From contig JAIRVP010000077.1 in NCBI GenBank assembly GCA_031253835.1, positions 31,096-95,095 on the forward strand: a stretch of DNA of 64,000 nucleotides, written 5' to 3'. Shown here piece after piece: positions 26,494 through 36,024 of this stretch. The notes beneath the pieces were generated by a model, which had not been told where the DNA came from, ran no database searches, and saw only the letters and a list, made by a program, of their open reading frames with translations. The stretch is from Burkholderia sp. (GTDB taxonomy: Bacteria > Pseudomonadota > Gammaproteobacteria > Burkholderiales > Burkholderiaceae). How positions within the stretch are numbered: the stretch's first letter is position 1; each line of letters opens with the position of its first letter. Made by a program: the position numbers and the translations under genes.

Positions 26494-27255
26494 TCACGCC
26501 GTCAACGTCACCGACAGGCTGCCGAGCGCGCCGAAGCGGACCGTCAGCGCATCGCCGAGCGGTACGTCGATCGCGCCCGCGTACGAACCGGTCGTCACGA
26601 TCTGCCCGGCGCGCACCGCATCGCCGCGCGACGCGAGGAAATTGACGAGCCACACCAGCGGCTGCAGCGGATCGCCGTCCGGATGGCGGCCGTCGATCGT
26701 GCGGTTCAGCGCGCCTTCGAACGACAGCGCCAGGGTGGCGAGCGGCACGTTCAGCCCGTCGGGCACGACGGGGCCGACGCACAGTCCCTGGTTGAATTGC
26801 CCGTCGGCCAGCAGCTCGAACTTCGATGCGCGCGCCGGCTCCGCATAGCGGCAGCCGAGCACCTCGAGCACGATCCGCACTTCGCGGATCGCCGCGCGCA
26901 CGTCGCTTTCCTCATAGGGCTGCGCGCGCGCGGGCAGGTCGCGATCGAGCACGAACGCGATTTCCGGTTCGATCCGCACGATCGGCCCGCCGACGACGCG
27001 GTACGGCGCATCGGCTTCGCGGATCGTCGACGCGAAGATCGGCGCGAGGATCACGCGGTCGGGCGGCGGCAGCGCGCATTTCCATCCGCCGACGGGTTCG
27101 CCGAGCAGGTCGGCCACGCGCTGCTGGATCGCGAGCGCGGTGTCGACGTCGTGAGGGCGCAGCGCATCGGGCAACAGCGGGCCGGGCGTGCCGGCATGGC
27201 GGGCGGCGACGAGATGCTGGGCGGCGCCGTCCACGCGTTCGGTAGTCGTTGTCAT
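26494..27255 (-). CDS. 2-keto-4-pentenoate hydratase / FAH-family protein
   Basis: 253 aa from the ATG at 27255. The sequence has the fumarylacetoacetate-hydrolase-fold pattern of the MhpD/HpaH hydratases: GWKCALPPPDRVILAPIF, then EPEIAFVLDRDLP (acidic metal ligands), and GNxxxG-like C-terminal strands. It would add water to a 2-hydroxy-penta-2,4-dienoate or act on a related 2-keto acid. No meta-cleavage genes are nearby. It is divergent from the sugar ABC operon, with 343 bp between, so an involvement in 2-keto-3-deoxy acid metabolism is conceivable but speculative. Confidence 0.82.
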   Translation of the reverse strand: MTTTTERVDGAAQHLVAARHAGTPGPLLPDALRPHDVDTALAIQQRVADLLGEPVGGWKCALPPPDRVILAPIFASTIREADAPYRVVGGPIVRIEPEIAFVLDRDLPARAQPYEESDVRAAIREVRIVLEVLGCRYAEPARASKFELLADGQFNQGLCVGPVVPDGLNVPLATLALSFEGALNRTIDGRHPDGDPLQPLVWLVNFLASRGDAVRAGQIVTTGSYAGAIDVPLGDALTVRFGALGSLSVTLTA

Positions 27256-27427
27256 GTCGGTTGAGCGAGTTGAAAGTGGGGCCGGCAAAAAAGGGCCGGA
27301 CGAAAGTCGCATGGTCGATGATAGCGCCTTCGGCGCGACGGCCGCTCGATCCGGGGGCGAACGGGCGGCTCGCGGCCGTCGCGGCCTCCCTCGGGATATC
27401 CCCTAGACGATCGTTTCATGCCGGCGC

Positions 27428-27457
27428 TTGCACGCCGGGCAGGTTGTGCGACACAAT
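27428..27457 (+). promoter_or_regulatory. Sigma70-type promoter of the sugar ABC operon
   Basis: TTGCAC (27428-27433) and CACAAT (27452-27457) are separated by 18 bp, a fair sigma70 promoter. The predicted start point, near 27464, falls inside the palindromic operator, the usual arrangement for a repressor that blocks initiation. Confidence 0.55.
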
Positions 27458-27458
27458 A

Positions 27459-27474
27459 GGGAAAGCGCTTTCCC
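27459..27474. promoter_or_regulatory. LacI-family operator, perfect palindrome
   Basis: GGGAAAGCGCTTTCCC is a 16-bp perfect palindrome with the central CG typical of LacI/GalR operators. Close variants occur at 35865 and 35968, on either side of the porin promoter and next to the lacI-type gene. The repeated sequence makes a shared repressor very likely. Confidence 0.85.
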
Positions 27475-27598
27475 AAATGAATCGGACGACGGGAAACGCG
27501 GGCGTCCTGCGCGACGGAGCGCGGCCGCATGCCGCGCAGCCGGACGCCGCACGCCACTGGCCGGACGCAACGATTCGACAACAACGTGGAGACAGCAG

Positions 27599-28834
27599 AT
27601 GTTCAACAGGCTTCGAGCGGTAACTTTCGCAGTCCTTTCAGTGCTGGCGGCGCAGGTGTGCGCCGCGCCGGTCACGCTCGACGTGACGGGCTGGAAGGGC
27701 GGCGGCGCCGAGCCCGCCAACATGGCGGCGCTGATCGCAAGGTTCGAGAAGGAAAACCCCGACATCAAGGTCAAGTTCGAATACATGTCGCGCAACGACA
27801 CGACGACGGTCGTGTCGTCGCGGCTGCAGGGCGGCAACGGGCCCGACGTGCTGATGGTCGACCGCGAGCTGATGCGGCAGTGGCAGGGCGCGCACCAGTT
27901 GCTGGACCTGAGCGGCGAGAAGTGGGTGCCGACGATCTGGCGCGGCGTGCGCGCCCATACGCAGATCGGCGGGAAGACCTACATGCTGCCGATGGAACTC
28001 GTCGGCATCGGCCTGTTCGCGAACCTCGACCTGTTCAAGCGCGCGGGCATCGCGACGGTGCCGACCGACATCGACCAGTTGAAGGCTGCATGCGGGAAGC
28101 TCGCGGCGGCCGGCATCACGCCGATGCTGCTGCCCGCGAAGGAAGGCTGGGCGCCCGCGGCGCTCGTGATCGCGTCCGGGCTCGCGGCCGGCGGCGGCGA
28201 TGCGGATGCGCGTGCCGAGTCGTTCGTCGGTGCGGGCAGCGCGCGCTTCGCGGCCGATCCGGCGTTCAGGCAATCGATGGCCGCGCTGAAGGGGCTCGCG
28301 GACGCGAAGTGCTTCGTGCCGCGCCTGAACAATGGCGTGAGCGCGTGGAGCACGGGGCTGACCGAGTTCCAGGCCGGCCGCGTCGCGATGATGCCGCAGG
28401 GCGCGTGGAATATCGCGAAGTTCAGCGCGACGAAGGGGCTGTCGTTCCAGTTCGCGCCGCTGCCGGCGCTCGTGCCCGGCAACGGGCCCGTCGCGCTCGA
28501 CATGCTCGGCACCGCGTGGGCGATCAACGCGGCGTCGCACCAGGCCGATGCGGCGAAGAAGTGGCTCGCGTTCTGGGCGCGCCCCGACAACGACCGCCAG
28601 TTCCTCGACGCGGAAGCCGGGTTCAGCCCGTTCGAGGGCGGCACCGACGCGATGCCGCCGCAGGCGCAGCCGTACGCGGCCGCGCAGAAGAACGGGCACG
28701 TCGTGCTGTATCCGAAGGGCGTGTGGACCGGCACGCTGTTCACGGCGATCTGGAATTCGATGTCCGCGTATTTCCTCGACATCGGGCAGGACCCGGCGAA
28801 GCTGCTCGCCCGCTGGGATGCGGCCGCGCGATGA
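27599..28834 (+). CDS. Sugar ABC transporter, extracellular solute-binding protein (family 1)
   Basis: 411 aa from the ATG at 27599, with a signal peptide (about 1-22, ending VCAA). The mature protein has the MalE/UgpB-type layout: NPDIKVKFEYMS near the N-terminus, the hinge strand GNGPDVLMVDRELM, and GRVAMMPQGAWN in the C-lobe. It captures a sugar or oligosaccharide in the periplasm for the two permeases that follow. It is the first gene of the operon and the palindromic operator overlaps its promoter. Cargo is probably a galactose-type sugar, judged from the catabolic genes downstream. Confidence 0.92.
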   Translation: MFNRLRAVTFAVLSVLAAQVCAAPVTLDVTGWKGGGAEPANMAALIARFEKENPDIKVKFEYMSRNDTTTVVSSRLQGGNGPDVLMVDRELMRQWQGAHQLLDLSGEKWVPTIWRGVRAHTQIGGKTYMLPMELVGIGLFANLDLFKRAGIATVPTDIDQLKAACGKLAAAGITPMLLPAKEGWAPAALVIASGLAAGGGDADARAESFVGAGSARFAADPAFRQSMAALKGLADAKCFVPRLNNGVSAWSTGLTEFQAGRVAMMPQGAWNIAKFSATKGLSFQFAPLPALVPGNGPVALDMLGTAWAINAASHQADAAKKWLAFWARPDNDRQFLDAEAGFSPFEGGTDAMPPQAQPYAAAQKNGHVVLYPKGVWTGTLFTAIWNSMSAYFLDIGQDPAKLLARWDAAAR

Positions 28835-28904
28835 CCTGCCCGCCCGCTGACATTTCCCGTGCCGTGCGATCGAGCGCGGCGCGGTTCGACGAAGGAGGCG
28901 CACG

Positions 28905-29774
28905 ATGAAGCGCAACCGGACCTTGCTGTGGTGCGCCGTGCCGGCGCTCGCGCTGTACGCGCTGCTGAGCCTGTATCCGCTGTTCAAGGCCGCGCGGATG
29001 AGCCTGACGGATTTCTCCGGCGTGGGCGACGCGCACTGGATCGGGCTCGCGAACTACGCGGCCGCGTTTCGCGATCCGGCGAGCCTGCATACGCTCGTCG
29101 TCACGTTCGCGTATGCGGCGATCGTCGTGATCGTGCAGAACGGGCTCGGGCTGCTGTTCGCGGCGCTGCTGTTCTCGCTGCCGCGGCTGCGCGGCGCGCT
29201 GCGCGTCGGGCTGCTCGTGCCGAGCATGTTCTCGGCGGTGATCGCCGGGTTCGTGTGGGAGTACCTGTACTCGCCGCTCGGCGGCGGCATCAACGAACTG
29301 CTGCATCTCGTGCATCTCGACGCGCTGCAGCAGGTGTGGCTCGGCGATCCGTCGGTCACGCTGCCGGCCGTCACGGCCGTGCACGTGTGGATGTACGTCG
29401 GCTATTCGACGGCGATCTTCCTGGCCGGCTACCTGAACATTCCGTCGGAACTGCACGACGCGGCGAAGCTCGACGGCGCGAACGCGTGGGTGCGCTTCAC
29501 GCGCATCGACCTGCCGCTGCTCGCGCCGGCATTCACCGTGAACATCACGCTGAGCACGATCGGCACGCTGAAGACTTTCGAGCTGCCGCTCGTGCTGACC
29601 AACGGCGGGCCCGACGGCGCGACGACCACGCTCGGGCTGCAGATCTTCCACAGCCTGTTCAACGACTACAAGTTCGGCTTCGCGAGCGCGTTGTCGATGA
29701 TCATGCTCGCGATCGTCGTGGTGGTCGCGACCACCCAGAACACGATCCTGCGCCGCCGGGAGGACAACCTGTGA
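28905..29774 (+). CDS. Sugar ABC transporter permease, MalF type
   Basis: 289 aa with six membrane helices. The cytoplasmic coupling loop EAA-like motif is ELHDAAKLDGANAWVRFTRIDLPLLAP, which docks on the ATPase. The N-terminal PALALYALLSLYPLFKAARMSLTDF is typical of CUT1 permeases. Its stop codon overlaps the GTG start of the second permease (GTGA at 29771-29774), so the two are translationally coupled and form a heterodimer. Confidence 0.93.
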   Translation: MKRNRTLLWCAVPALALYALLSLYPLFKAARMSLTDFSGVGDAHWIGLANYAAAFRDPASLHTLVVTFAYAAIVVIVQNGLGLLFAALLFSLPRLRGALRVGLLVPSMFSAVIAGFVWEYLYSPLGGGINELLHLVHLDALQQVWLGDPSVTLPAVTAVHVWMYVGYSTAIFLAGYLNIPSELHDAAKLDGANAWVRFTRIDLPLLAPAFTVNITLSTIGTLKTFELPLVLTNGGPDGATTTLGLQIFHSLFNDYKFGFASALSMIMLAIVVVVATTQNTILRRREDNL

Positions 29775-30673
29775 ACGTCATCCGTCAACGCTTTCATGCG
29801 GACCGTCCGTCCGCCGGCACGTCGGGCGGCGGGCTGCGCGCGGGCACGCTGCTGCGCCGCGTGCCGGGCTTCGCGCGGCTGGTGGCCGCGATCGCGATCG
29901 TCGCGATCGTGCTGCTGCCGACGATCTACATGGTGCTGATGTCGCTGCGCACCGGCGACGACATCATCGCGCGCCCGCTCGGGCTGCCCGACCGCGTGTT
30001 CTTCGGCAACTACGCGGCCGTGTTCACCGAGATGAACTACTGGCGCAGCGTCGCGAACACGATCGGCATCACGCTCGCGGTCACGTTCCTCGTCGCGCTG
30101 CTGTCGTCGCTCGCGGCGTATCCGCTGGCGCGCGTGAAGGGCCGGCTGTCGACCGCCGTCTACATCGTGCTGACGCTCGGCCTGACGATCCCGATGTTCG
30201 TCAGCCTGACGCCGCTGTACGTGCTGTTCCGCGACCTGCACCTGCTCAACACGTATCTCGGCGTCGTGCTCGCGTACACCGTGCAGAGCCTGCCGCTCGG
30301 CGTGTTCTTCTACACGAGCTTCCTGAAGCGCATTCCGCTCGAACTGGAAGAGGCGGCGGTGATGGACGGCTGCAGCCCGCTGCAGGTGTACTGGTACATC
30401 GTGCTGCCGCTGCTGCGGCCGATCACCGGCACGCTCGCGATGTTCGTCACGCTGTCGGTGTGGAACGACCTCGTCTATCCGCTGCTGTTCCTGACCGACT
30501 CGTCGAAGTTCACGATCACGGTCGCGGTGTTCCGCTTCATCGGCACCAACGACATCGACCCGACCAAGCTGTTCCCGGCGGCCGTGATGGGCACGCTGCC
30601 GCTGCTCGTGCTGTTCTTCATTCTCCAGCGCAGGATCGTCGCGGGCATCACGGCCGGCGCGGTCAAGGGTTGA
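29771..30673 (+). CDS. Sugar ABC transporter permease, MalG type
   Basis: 300 aa from the GTG at 29771, in the overlap with the upstream permease gene. Six membrane helices; the coupling motif is ELEEAAVMDGCSPLQVYWYIVLPLLRPITG, characteristic of the second CUT1 permease. The N-terminus has an unusual polar extension of about 35 residues before helix 1. It pairs with the upstream permease to form the channel. Confidence 0.92.
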   Translation: MNVIRQRFHADRPSAGTSGGGLRAGTLLRRVPGFARLVAAIAIVAIVLLPTIYMVLMSLRTGDDIIARPLGLPDRVFFGNYAAVFTEMNYWRSVANTIGITLAVTFLVALLSSLAAYPLARVKGRLSTAVYIVLTLGLTIPMFVSLTPLYVLFRDLHLLNTYLGVVLAYTVQSLPLGVFFYTSFLKRIPLELEEAAVMDGCSPLQVYWYIVLPLLRPITGTLAMFVTLSVWNDLVYPLLFLTDSSKFTITVAVFRFIGTNDIDPTKLFPAAVMGTLPLLVLFFILQRRIVAGITAGAVKG

Positions 30674-30678
30674 CCACC

Positions 30679-31464
30679 ATGAATCCATTCGAATCGCTCG
30701 ACGGCCGCGTGATCGTCGTGACCGGCGGCGGCGACGGCATCGGTCTCGGCATTGTCGAGGTGCTCGCGCAATGCGGCGCGCAGGTCGTCGTCGCGGAAAA
30801 GAACGCCGCGCGCGCCGATGCGGTGCGCGAACGGCTCGGCGGCCGCGACGCGCTGTTCGTCGAGACCGATGTCGCGGATCCGGCGAGCGTCGTCGCGCTG
30901 TTCGAGCGCGTCGACGCGCATCACGGCCGGCTCGACGGGCTCGTGAACAACGCGGGCATCACGCTGCACGGCCCGTTCGACGCGTTCTCGCTCGACGACT
31001 GCGACCGCCTGTACCGCACCAACCTGCGCTCGATGTTCCAGTGCGCGCAGCTCGCGGCGCCGCGCATCGCGCGGGCCGGCGGCGGTGCGATCGTCAATAT
31101 CGCGTCGAACCATGCGGGCGCGAGCGTGCCGGGCTTCGAGATGTACGCGGCGACCAAGGGCGGCATCGTCGCGATGTCGCGCGCGATGGCGACGAGCCTC
31201 GCGCCGCAGCGCATCCGCGTCAACACGCTGAGCCCTGGCTTCACGCTGAACGCGCCGATCGGCGCGGCGCTCGAGCGCGATCCCGCGCTGCTCGACGCGT
31301 ATCGCGCGCTGCATCCCGCGCAGCGCATCAACGAGCCGGCCGATATCGGCCGGATCGCCGCGTTCCTGCTGTCGGACGCGGCGACCGGCATCGCCGGCGC
31401 CGATCTCGTCGCCGACAACGGCATGTCGGCGCTGCTGTTCAACCGCACCCGTTCCTCCACATGA
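30679..31464 (+). CDS. SDR family sugar dehydrogenase
   Basis: 261 aa from the ATG at 30679, 5 bp after the permease stop. The cofactor motif TGGGDGIGLG is at about residues 14-23, NNAGIT near 88-93, and the catalytic YAATK follows the NIASNHAG strand. Within an operon holding a lactonase and a galactonate dehydratase, it most probably oxidises the aldose at C1 to the lactone, as galactose 1-dehydrogenase does; that assignment rests on context. The stop codon overlaps the next start (ATGA at 31461). Confidence 0.88.
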   Translation: MNPFESLDGRVIVVTGGGDGIGLGIVEVLAQCGAQVVVAEKNAARADAVRERLGGRDALFVETDVADPASVVALFERVDAHHGRLDGLVNNAGITLHGPFDAFSLDDCDRLYRTNLRSMFQCAQLAAPRIARAGGGAIVNIASNHAGASVPGFEMYAATKGGIVAMSRAMATSLAPQRIRVNTLSPGFTLNAPIGAALERDPALLDAYRALHPAQRINEPADIGRIAAFLLSDAATGIAGADLVADNGMSALLFNRTRSST

Positions 31465-32606
31465 AGATCACCGAAATCGAAACATTCGCGGTCGCACCGC
31501 GCTGGCAGTTCGTGAAGGTCAGCACCGACGAAGGGCTGGCCGGCTGGGGCGAGCCGATCGTCGAAGGCCGCGCGGCGACGACCGCGGCCGCCGTGCACGA
31601 ACTCGCCGACTACCTGATCGGCCGCGATCCGCGCCACATCGAAGATTTGTTCCAGGTCATGTATCGCGGCGGCTTCTATCGCGGTGGCCCGATCCTGACG
31701 AGCGCGATCTCGGGCATCGAGCAGGCGCTGTGGGACATCAAGGCGCGCGCGCTCGGCGTGCCCGTCTACGACCTGCTCGGCGGCCCCGTGCGCGACAAGG
31801 CACGCGTCTATGCGCACGTGAAGGGCGATACGCCGGAAGAGATGGCCGCGAATGCGCGGCAGCTCGTCGAGGCCGGCTATACCGCGCTGAAGATGGGTGT
31901 CGTCAACGCGACCGACTGGATCGAGTCGCCGGCGGCGATCGATCGCGCGGTCGCGCGCTTCGGCACGGTGCGCGACGCGATCGGCAAGGAAGTCGGGCTC
32001 GGCATCGACTTCCACGGCCGCGTGCGTCGCCCGGTCGCGAAGGCGCTCGCGAAAGCGCTCGCACCGTTCGACCCGATGTTCTACGAGGAACTGCTGCTGC
32101 CCGAGCACAACGACGCGCTGCGCGAAGTCGCGCGCGACTGCGCGGTGCCGCTCGCGACGGGCGAGCGCCTGTTCACGCGCTGGCAGTTCAAGGAGCTGCT
32201 GCAGGAAGGCGTCGTCGACATCGTGCAGCCCGACGTGAGCCATACGGGCGGCATCTGGGAGCTGCGCAAGATCGCGGCGATGGCCGAAGCGTACGACGTC
32301 GCGGTCGCGCCGCATTGCCCGCTCGGCCCGCTGACGCTCGCGGCGTCGCTGCAGATCGATTTCTGCACGCCGAACGCGTTCATCCAGGAGCAGTCGACCA
32401 ATGTGGCCTATCACGACGACAACGCGATGTACGCCTACACGCGCGGCATCCCGTTCGCGTTCGACGCGGGCTACGTCGCGCGCCCGGATGCGCCGGGGCT
32501 CGGCGTCGAGATCGACGAGGAGAAGGTGAGGGAAGCCGCCGCGACCGGGCACCGCTGGCGCAACCCGGTGTGGCGCCGCGAGGATGGCTCGGTTGCCGAA
32601 TGGTAA
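31461..32606 (+). CDS. dgoD: D-galactonate dehydratase
   Basis: 381 aa enolase-superfamily enzyme, against 382 in E. coli DgoD, with the same N-terminus (MKIT...) and C-terminus (NPxWRxEDxSVAEW). Metal ligands D183, E209 and E235 and the catalytic H185 (DFHGRV) and H285 (APHCPLGP) fall at the residue numbers of E. coli DgoD. It removes water from D-galactonate to give 2-dehydro-3-deoxy-galactonate. A difference is seen after the K144 region, where KMGVVNATDW replaces the E. coli KLNG segment, so an epimeric aldonate cannot be excluded. Translationally coupled to the SDR gene. Confidence 0.9.
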   Translation: MKITEIETFAVAPRWQFVKVSTDEGLAGWGEPIVEGRAATTAAAVHELADYLIGRDPRHIEDLFQVMYRGGFYRGGPILTSAISGIEQALWDIKARALGVPVYDLLGGPVRDKARVYAHVKGDTPEEMAANARQLVEAGYTALKMGVVNATDWIESPAAIDRAVARFGTVRDAIGKEVGLGIDFHGRVRRPVAKALAKALAPFDPMFYEELLLPEHNDALREVARDCAVPLATGERLFTRWQFKELLQEGVVDIVQPDVSHTGGIWELRKIAAMAEAYDVAVAPHCPLGPLTLAASLQIDFCTPNAFIQEQSTNVAYHDDNAMYAYTRGIPFAFDAGYVARPDAPGLGVEIDEEKVREAAATGHRWRNPVWRREDGSVAEW

Positions 32607-32637
32607 GCGGCACGAACGGACGAGGAGAAACGCAATC

Positions 32638-33717
<1,080 letters not shown>

Positions 33718-33787
33718 GGCCGGCTCCCGGCAGGTTCCGCCCGCCGCACCGGCGGGCGGCCGAACGCATGCATAAAACAGAATTTCG

Positions 33788-34693
33788 ATGACGACAGTAA
33801 AACTGGTACAGGGCGCGAACGCGATCCTGGGTGAGGGCCCGCTCTGGTGCGAACGCTCGGCGTCGCTCTACTGGATCGACATCAAGCGCACCGCGCTCTA
33901 CCGCTACACGCCCGGCCACGGGCAGACGGGCTTCTGGCTGCTGCCGGAGCTGGCCGGCTGCGTCGCGGGCGTCGACGACGGGCGGCTGCTGGTCGCGCTG
34001 AAGAGCGGCCTGCACCTGTTCGACCCCGCGCACGGCACGCTCGAACGGCTGGCCGACGCCGCGCATGCGCGGCCGTCGCTGCGCTATAACGACGGCGCGG
34101 TCGACTCACGTGGCCGCTTCTGGGTCGGCACGATGGCCGACGACGGCGACGGCCCCGGCGACCTGCATTGCTTCGAGCATGCGCGTGCGTCGCGCGTCGC
34201 GGTCGCGGGTTTCGCCTGTGCGAACGGAATGGGCTGGAGCCCGGACGGCGCGACGATGTACGTGACGGATTCCGGCCGCCGCACGATCTTCGCGTACGAC
34301 TTCGACGTCGCTGCCGGGCAGTTGTCGAATGCGCGGCCGTTCGCGACGTTCGGCGACGCGCGCGGCGTGCCGGACGGGCTCGCGGTCGATGCGGAAGGCG
34401 GCGTGTGGTCGGCGATCTGGGACGGCTGGCGGCTGCATCGCTATGCGCCGGACGGCGCGCTCGACCGGGTCGTCGAGATGCCGGTGCAGCGGCCGACCAG
34501 CGTCGCGTTCGGCGGCGCCGATCGCGCGACGCTGTTCGTCACGTCGGCGTCGGTCAACGTGAGCGCGGACGGGTTGCTGCGCGGGCCGCTCGCGGGCAGC
34601 CTGTTCGAGACGCGCCCCGGTGTGGCCGGGCTCGAACAGCACTGCGTCGCGCGCGCATGGCTCGGCGAAGCGATCGCGGCCACGCCGCGTTGA
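33788..34693 (+). CDS. SMP-30/gluconolactonase family sugar lactonase
   Basis: 301 aa six-bladed propeller of the SMP-30/LRE family. The metal ligand glutamate is in LGEGPLW near residue 17; RYNDGAVDSRGRFWVGTM and the C-terminal DGLAVDAEGGVWSAIW carry the other ligands (Asn and Asp). Such enzymes open aldono-lactones. In this operon it would hydrolyse the lactone made by the SDR enzyme to the aldonate for DgoD. It is the last gene of the rightward operon and is convergent with the lacI-type gene 16 bp away. Confidence 0.9.
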   Translation: MTTVKLVQGANAILGEGPLWCERSASLYWIDIKRTALYRYTPGHGQTGFWLLPELAGCVAGVDDGRLLVALKSGLHLFDPAHGTLERLADAAHARPSLRYNDGAVDSRGRFWVGTMADDGDGPGDLHCFEHARASRVAVAGFACANGMGWSPDGATMYVTDSGRRTIFAYDFDVAAGQLSNARPFATFGDARGVPDGLAVDAEGGVWSAIWDGWRLHRYAPDGALDRVVEMPVQRPTSVAFGGADRATLFVTSASVNVSADGLLRGPLAGSLFETRPGVAGLEQHCVARAWLGEAIAATPR

Positions 34694-34709
34694 ACGGGTA
34701 AGCGGGCGG

Positions 34710-35705
34710 TCAGCGGCGCCGCGCGTCGCGCGGCCGCACCGTCGATTCGCGCACGACCAGCCGCGCATCGAGCATCGTGTGCGGATCGGGCGACTTGCCC
34801 GCGAGCGCGTCGAGCAGCGTCGTCATCGCGACTTCGCCGGCGCGTTCGGTCTCGGTGTCGATCGACGTCAGCGTGGGCGACGTGAGCTTGCCGAGTTCGA
34901 GGTTGTCGAAGCCGCACACGGCGACGTCGTGCGGGATCGAGATGCCGAGCCGTTCGGCTTCCTTGATGAAGCCGGCCGCGATCATGTCGTTGTAGCAGAT
35001 CACCGCGTCGGGCGGCTCGGCCGACAGCATCACCGATGCGCACACGCGCTCGCCGTCGGCCACCGTCGCGCGCGGCACGCTGAAGGTGCGCAGCGGCAGG
35101 CCGGCACGCGCGAGCACCTGCTCGGCGCCGGCGCGGCGCTCGTCGTCGCCGCGCGCGTTCGGCAGGCTGATGTACGCGAAGCGCTGGTACTTCTCCATCA
35201 GCAGGTGCTGCCCGAGCATCTCGCCCGCGCGGATGGGATCGGAGTACAGCGTGAGCAGGCCGTCGCGCGGCGCCGAACCGACCGCGACGACCGGCTTGCC
35301 GAGGCTCGCGGTCCAGCGCAGGTCGTCGTCGGGCATGCTGGTGTTCAGGATCAGCCCGTCGACGCGCCGGCTCAGCTTCGTCAGCGCCGGCCGTTCGCCC
35401 TTGCGGTTCTCGTCGGCATCGACGATCAGGACGACGAAATCGTTGCGCTGCGCGATGCGGTTAACGCCCTTGACCATCGCGGTGAAGTACGGGTTGAGAA
35501 TGTCCTGGATCACGACGCCGACCGCGCCTGTCTGGCCGGTGGCCATCGAGCGCGCGAGCGGGTTCGACTCGTAGCCGAGCTGTTCGATCGCCTCGGCGAT
35601 GCGGCGCTCGACGTCGGGCGAGAAGCGCTTCGTCTTGTTGATGAACTTCGAGACGGTTCCGATGGAGACGCCGGCAGCGGCGGCGACTTCGTTGATCTTG
35701 GCCAC
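34710..35705 (-). CDS. LacI family transcriptional repressor
   Basis: 331 aa from a GTG start at 35705 without an obvious Shine-Dalgarno; the frame extends upstream but the family N-terminus begins AKINEVAAAAGVSIGTVSKFINKTKRFS, the LacI helix-turn-helix, with the hinge helix at NPLARSMATGQTGAVGVV. A periplasmic-binding-fold effector domain follows. Operators of the GGGAAAGCGCTTTCCC type lie at the ABC operon promoter and at both ends of the porin leader, so this is most likely the local repressor released by the sugar or a breakdown intermediate. Confidence 0.92.
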   Translation of the reverse strand: MAKINEVAAAAGVSIGTVSKFINKTKRFSPDVERRIAEAIEQLGYESNPLARSMATGQTGAVGVVIQDILNPYFTAMVKGVNRIAQRNDFVVLIVDADENRKGERPALTKLSRRVDGLILNTSMPDDDLRWTASLGKPVVAVGSAPRDGLLTLYSDPIRAGEMLGQHLLMEKYQRFAYISLPNARGDDERRAGAEQVLARAGLPLRTFSVPRATVADGERVCASVMLSAEPPDAVICYNDMIAAGFIKEAERLGISIPHDVAVCGFDNLELGKLTSPTLTSIDTETERAGEVAMTTLLDALAGKSPDPHTMLDARLVVRESTVRPRDARRR

Positions 35706-35836
35706 GATGAAAGTGAGTGTCAGTGCATTTTGCCGGCGAGCATAGCATGCGCGCCGGTGGCGGCGATCGTGCGGCGGCATCGCATGCGTGCCGCGCGACC
35801 GGACTCGGTAGTATCCCTTGGAGGGCCAGAATTTTC

Positions 35837-35865
35837 TTGAAAAAGCGCCATCGCGCGCCGACAAT
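35837..35865 (+). promoter_or_regulatory. Sigma70 promoter of the porin operon
   Basis: TTGAAA (35837-35842) and GACAAT (35860-35865) are spaced by 17 bp, a very good sigma70 promoter. The start point is expected near 35872, inside the operator that begins immediately after the -10 element. The same geometry is seen at the ABC operon promoter. Confidence 0.7.
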
Positions 35866-35880
35866 GAAAACGCTTTCCCA
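35865..35880. promoter_or_regulatory. Repressor operator O1 at the porin start point
   Basis: TGAAAACGCTTTCCCA keeps the GAAA-CG-TTTC core of the palindrome at 27459 but with one arm less perfect. It overlaps the end of the -10 box and the start point of the porin promoter. Confidence 0.75.
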
Positions 35881-35967
35881 TTTCGCGAGCATAGCACGCG
35901 TGCCTTCCGTTCGAAACGCGACGGAAAACGATGCACGACAACCGCCGCGAAATTTTTTTGCTGTCGA

Positions 35968-35983
35968 GGGAAAGCGTTTTCCC
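35968..35983. promoter_or_regulatory. Repressor operator O2 in the porin leader
   Basis: GGGAAAGCGTTTTCCC differs from the perfect palindrome at 27459 by one base. Its centre is 103 bp downstream of O1, close to ten helical turns, which would let one tetramer or paired dimers bridge the two sites. Confidence 0.8.
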
Positions 35984-36024
35984 AAATCAGACGAGACGTC
36001 AACGAAAAGCAGGAGGAGATCTTG

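Larger units (their letters stand above)
27256..27598. other. 343-bp divergent control region of the sugar operon
   Basis: This separates the leftward hydratase gene from the rightward ABC operon. It contains the promoter and perfect palindromic operator described at 27428-27474. The 125-bp leader from the operator to the start codon at 27599 has no convincing small gene. Confidence 0.6.
35706..36024. other. 319-bp divergent region between the repressor and porin genes
   Basis: This contains the porin promoter, two repressor operators and a 150-base porin leader, listed separately. The leftward promoter of the repressor gene must also be here but has no clear consensus match. Confidence 0.6.

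Noticed and set aside
26494..27255. Hydratase gene as a member of the LacI-operator regulon
   Set aside because: It is transcribed away from the operator at 27459, which lies about 200 bp from its start codon and on the promoter of the other gene; shared control is possible but not supported.
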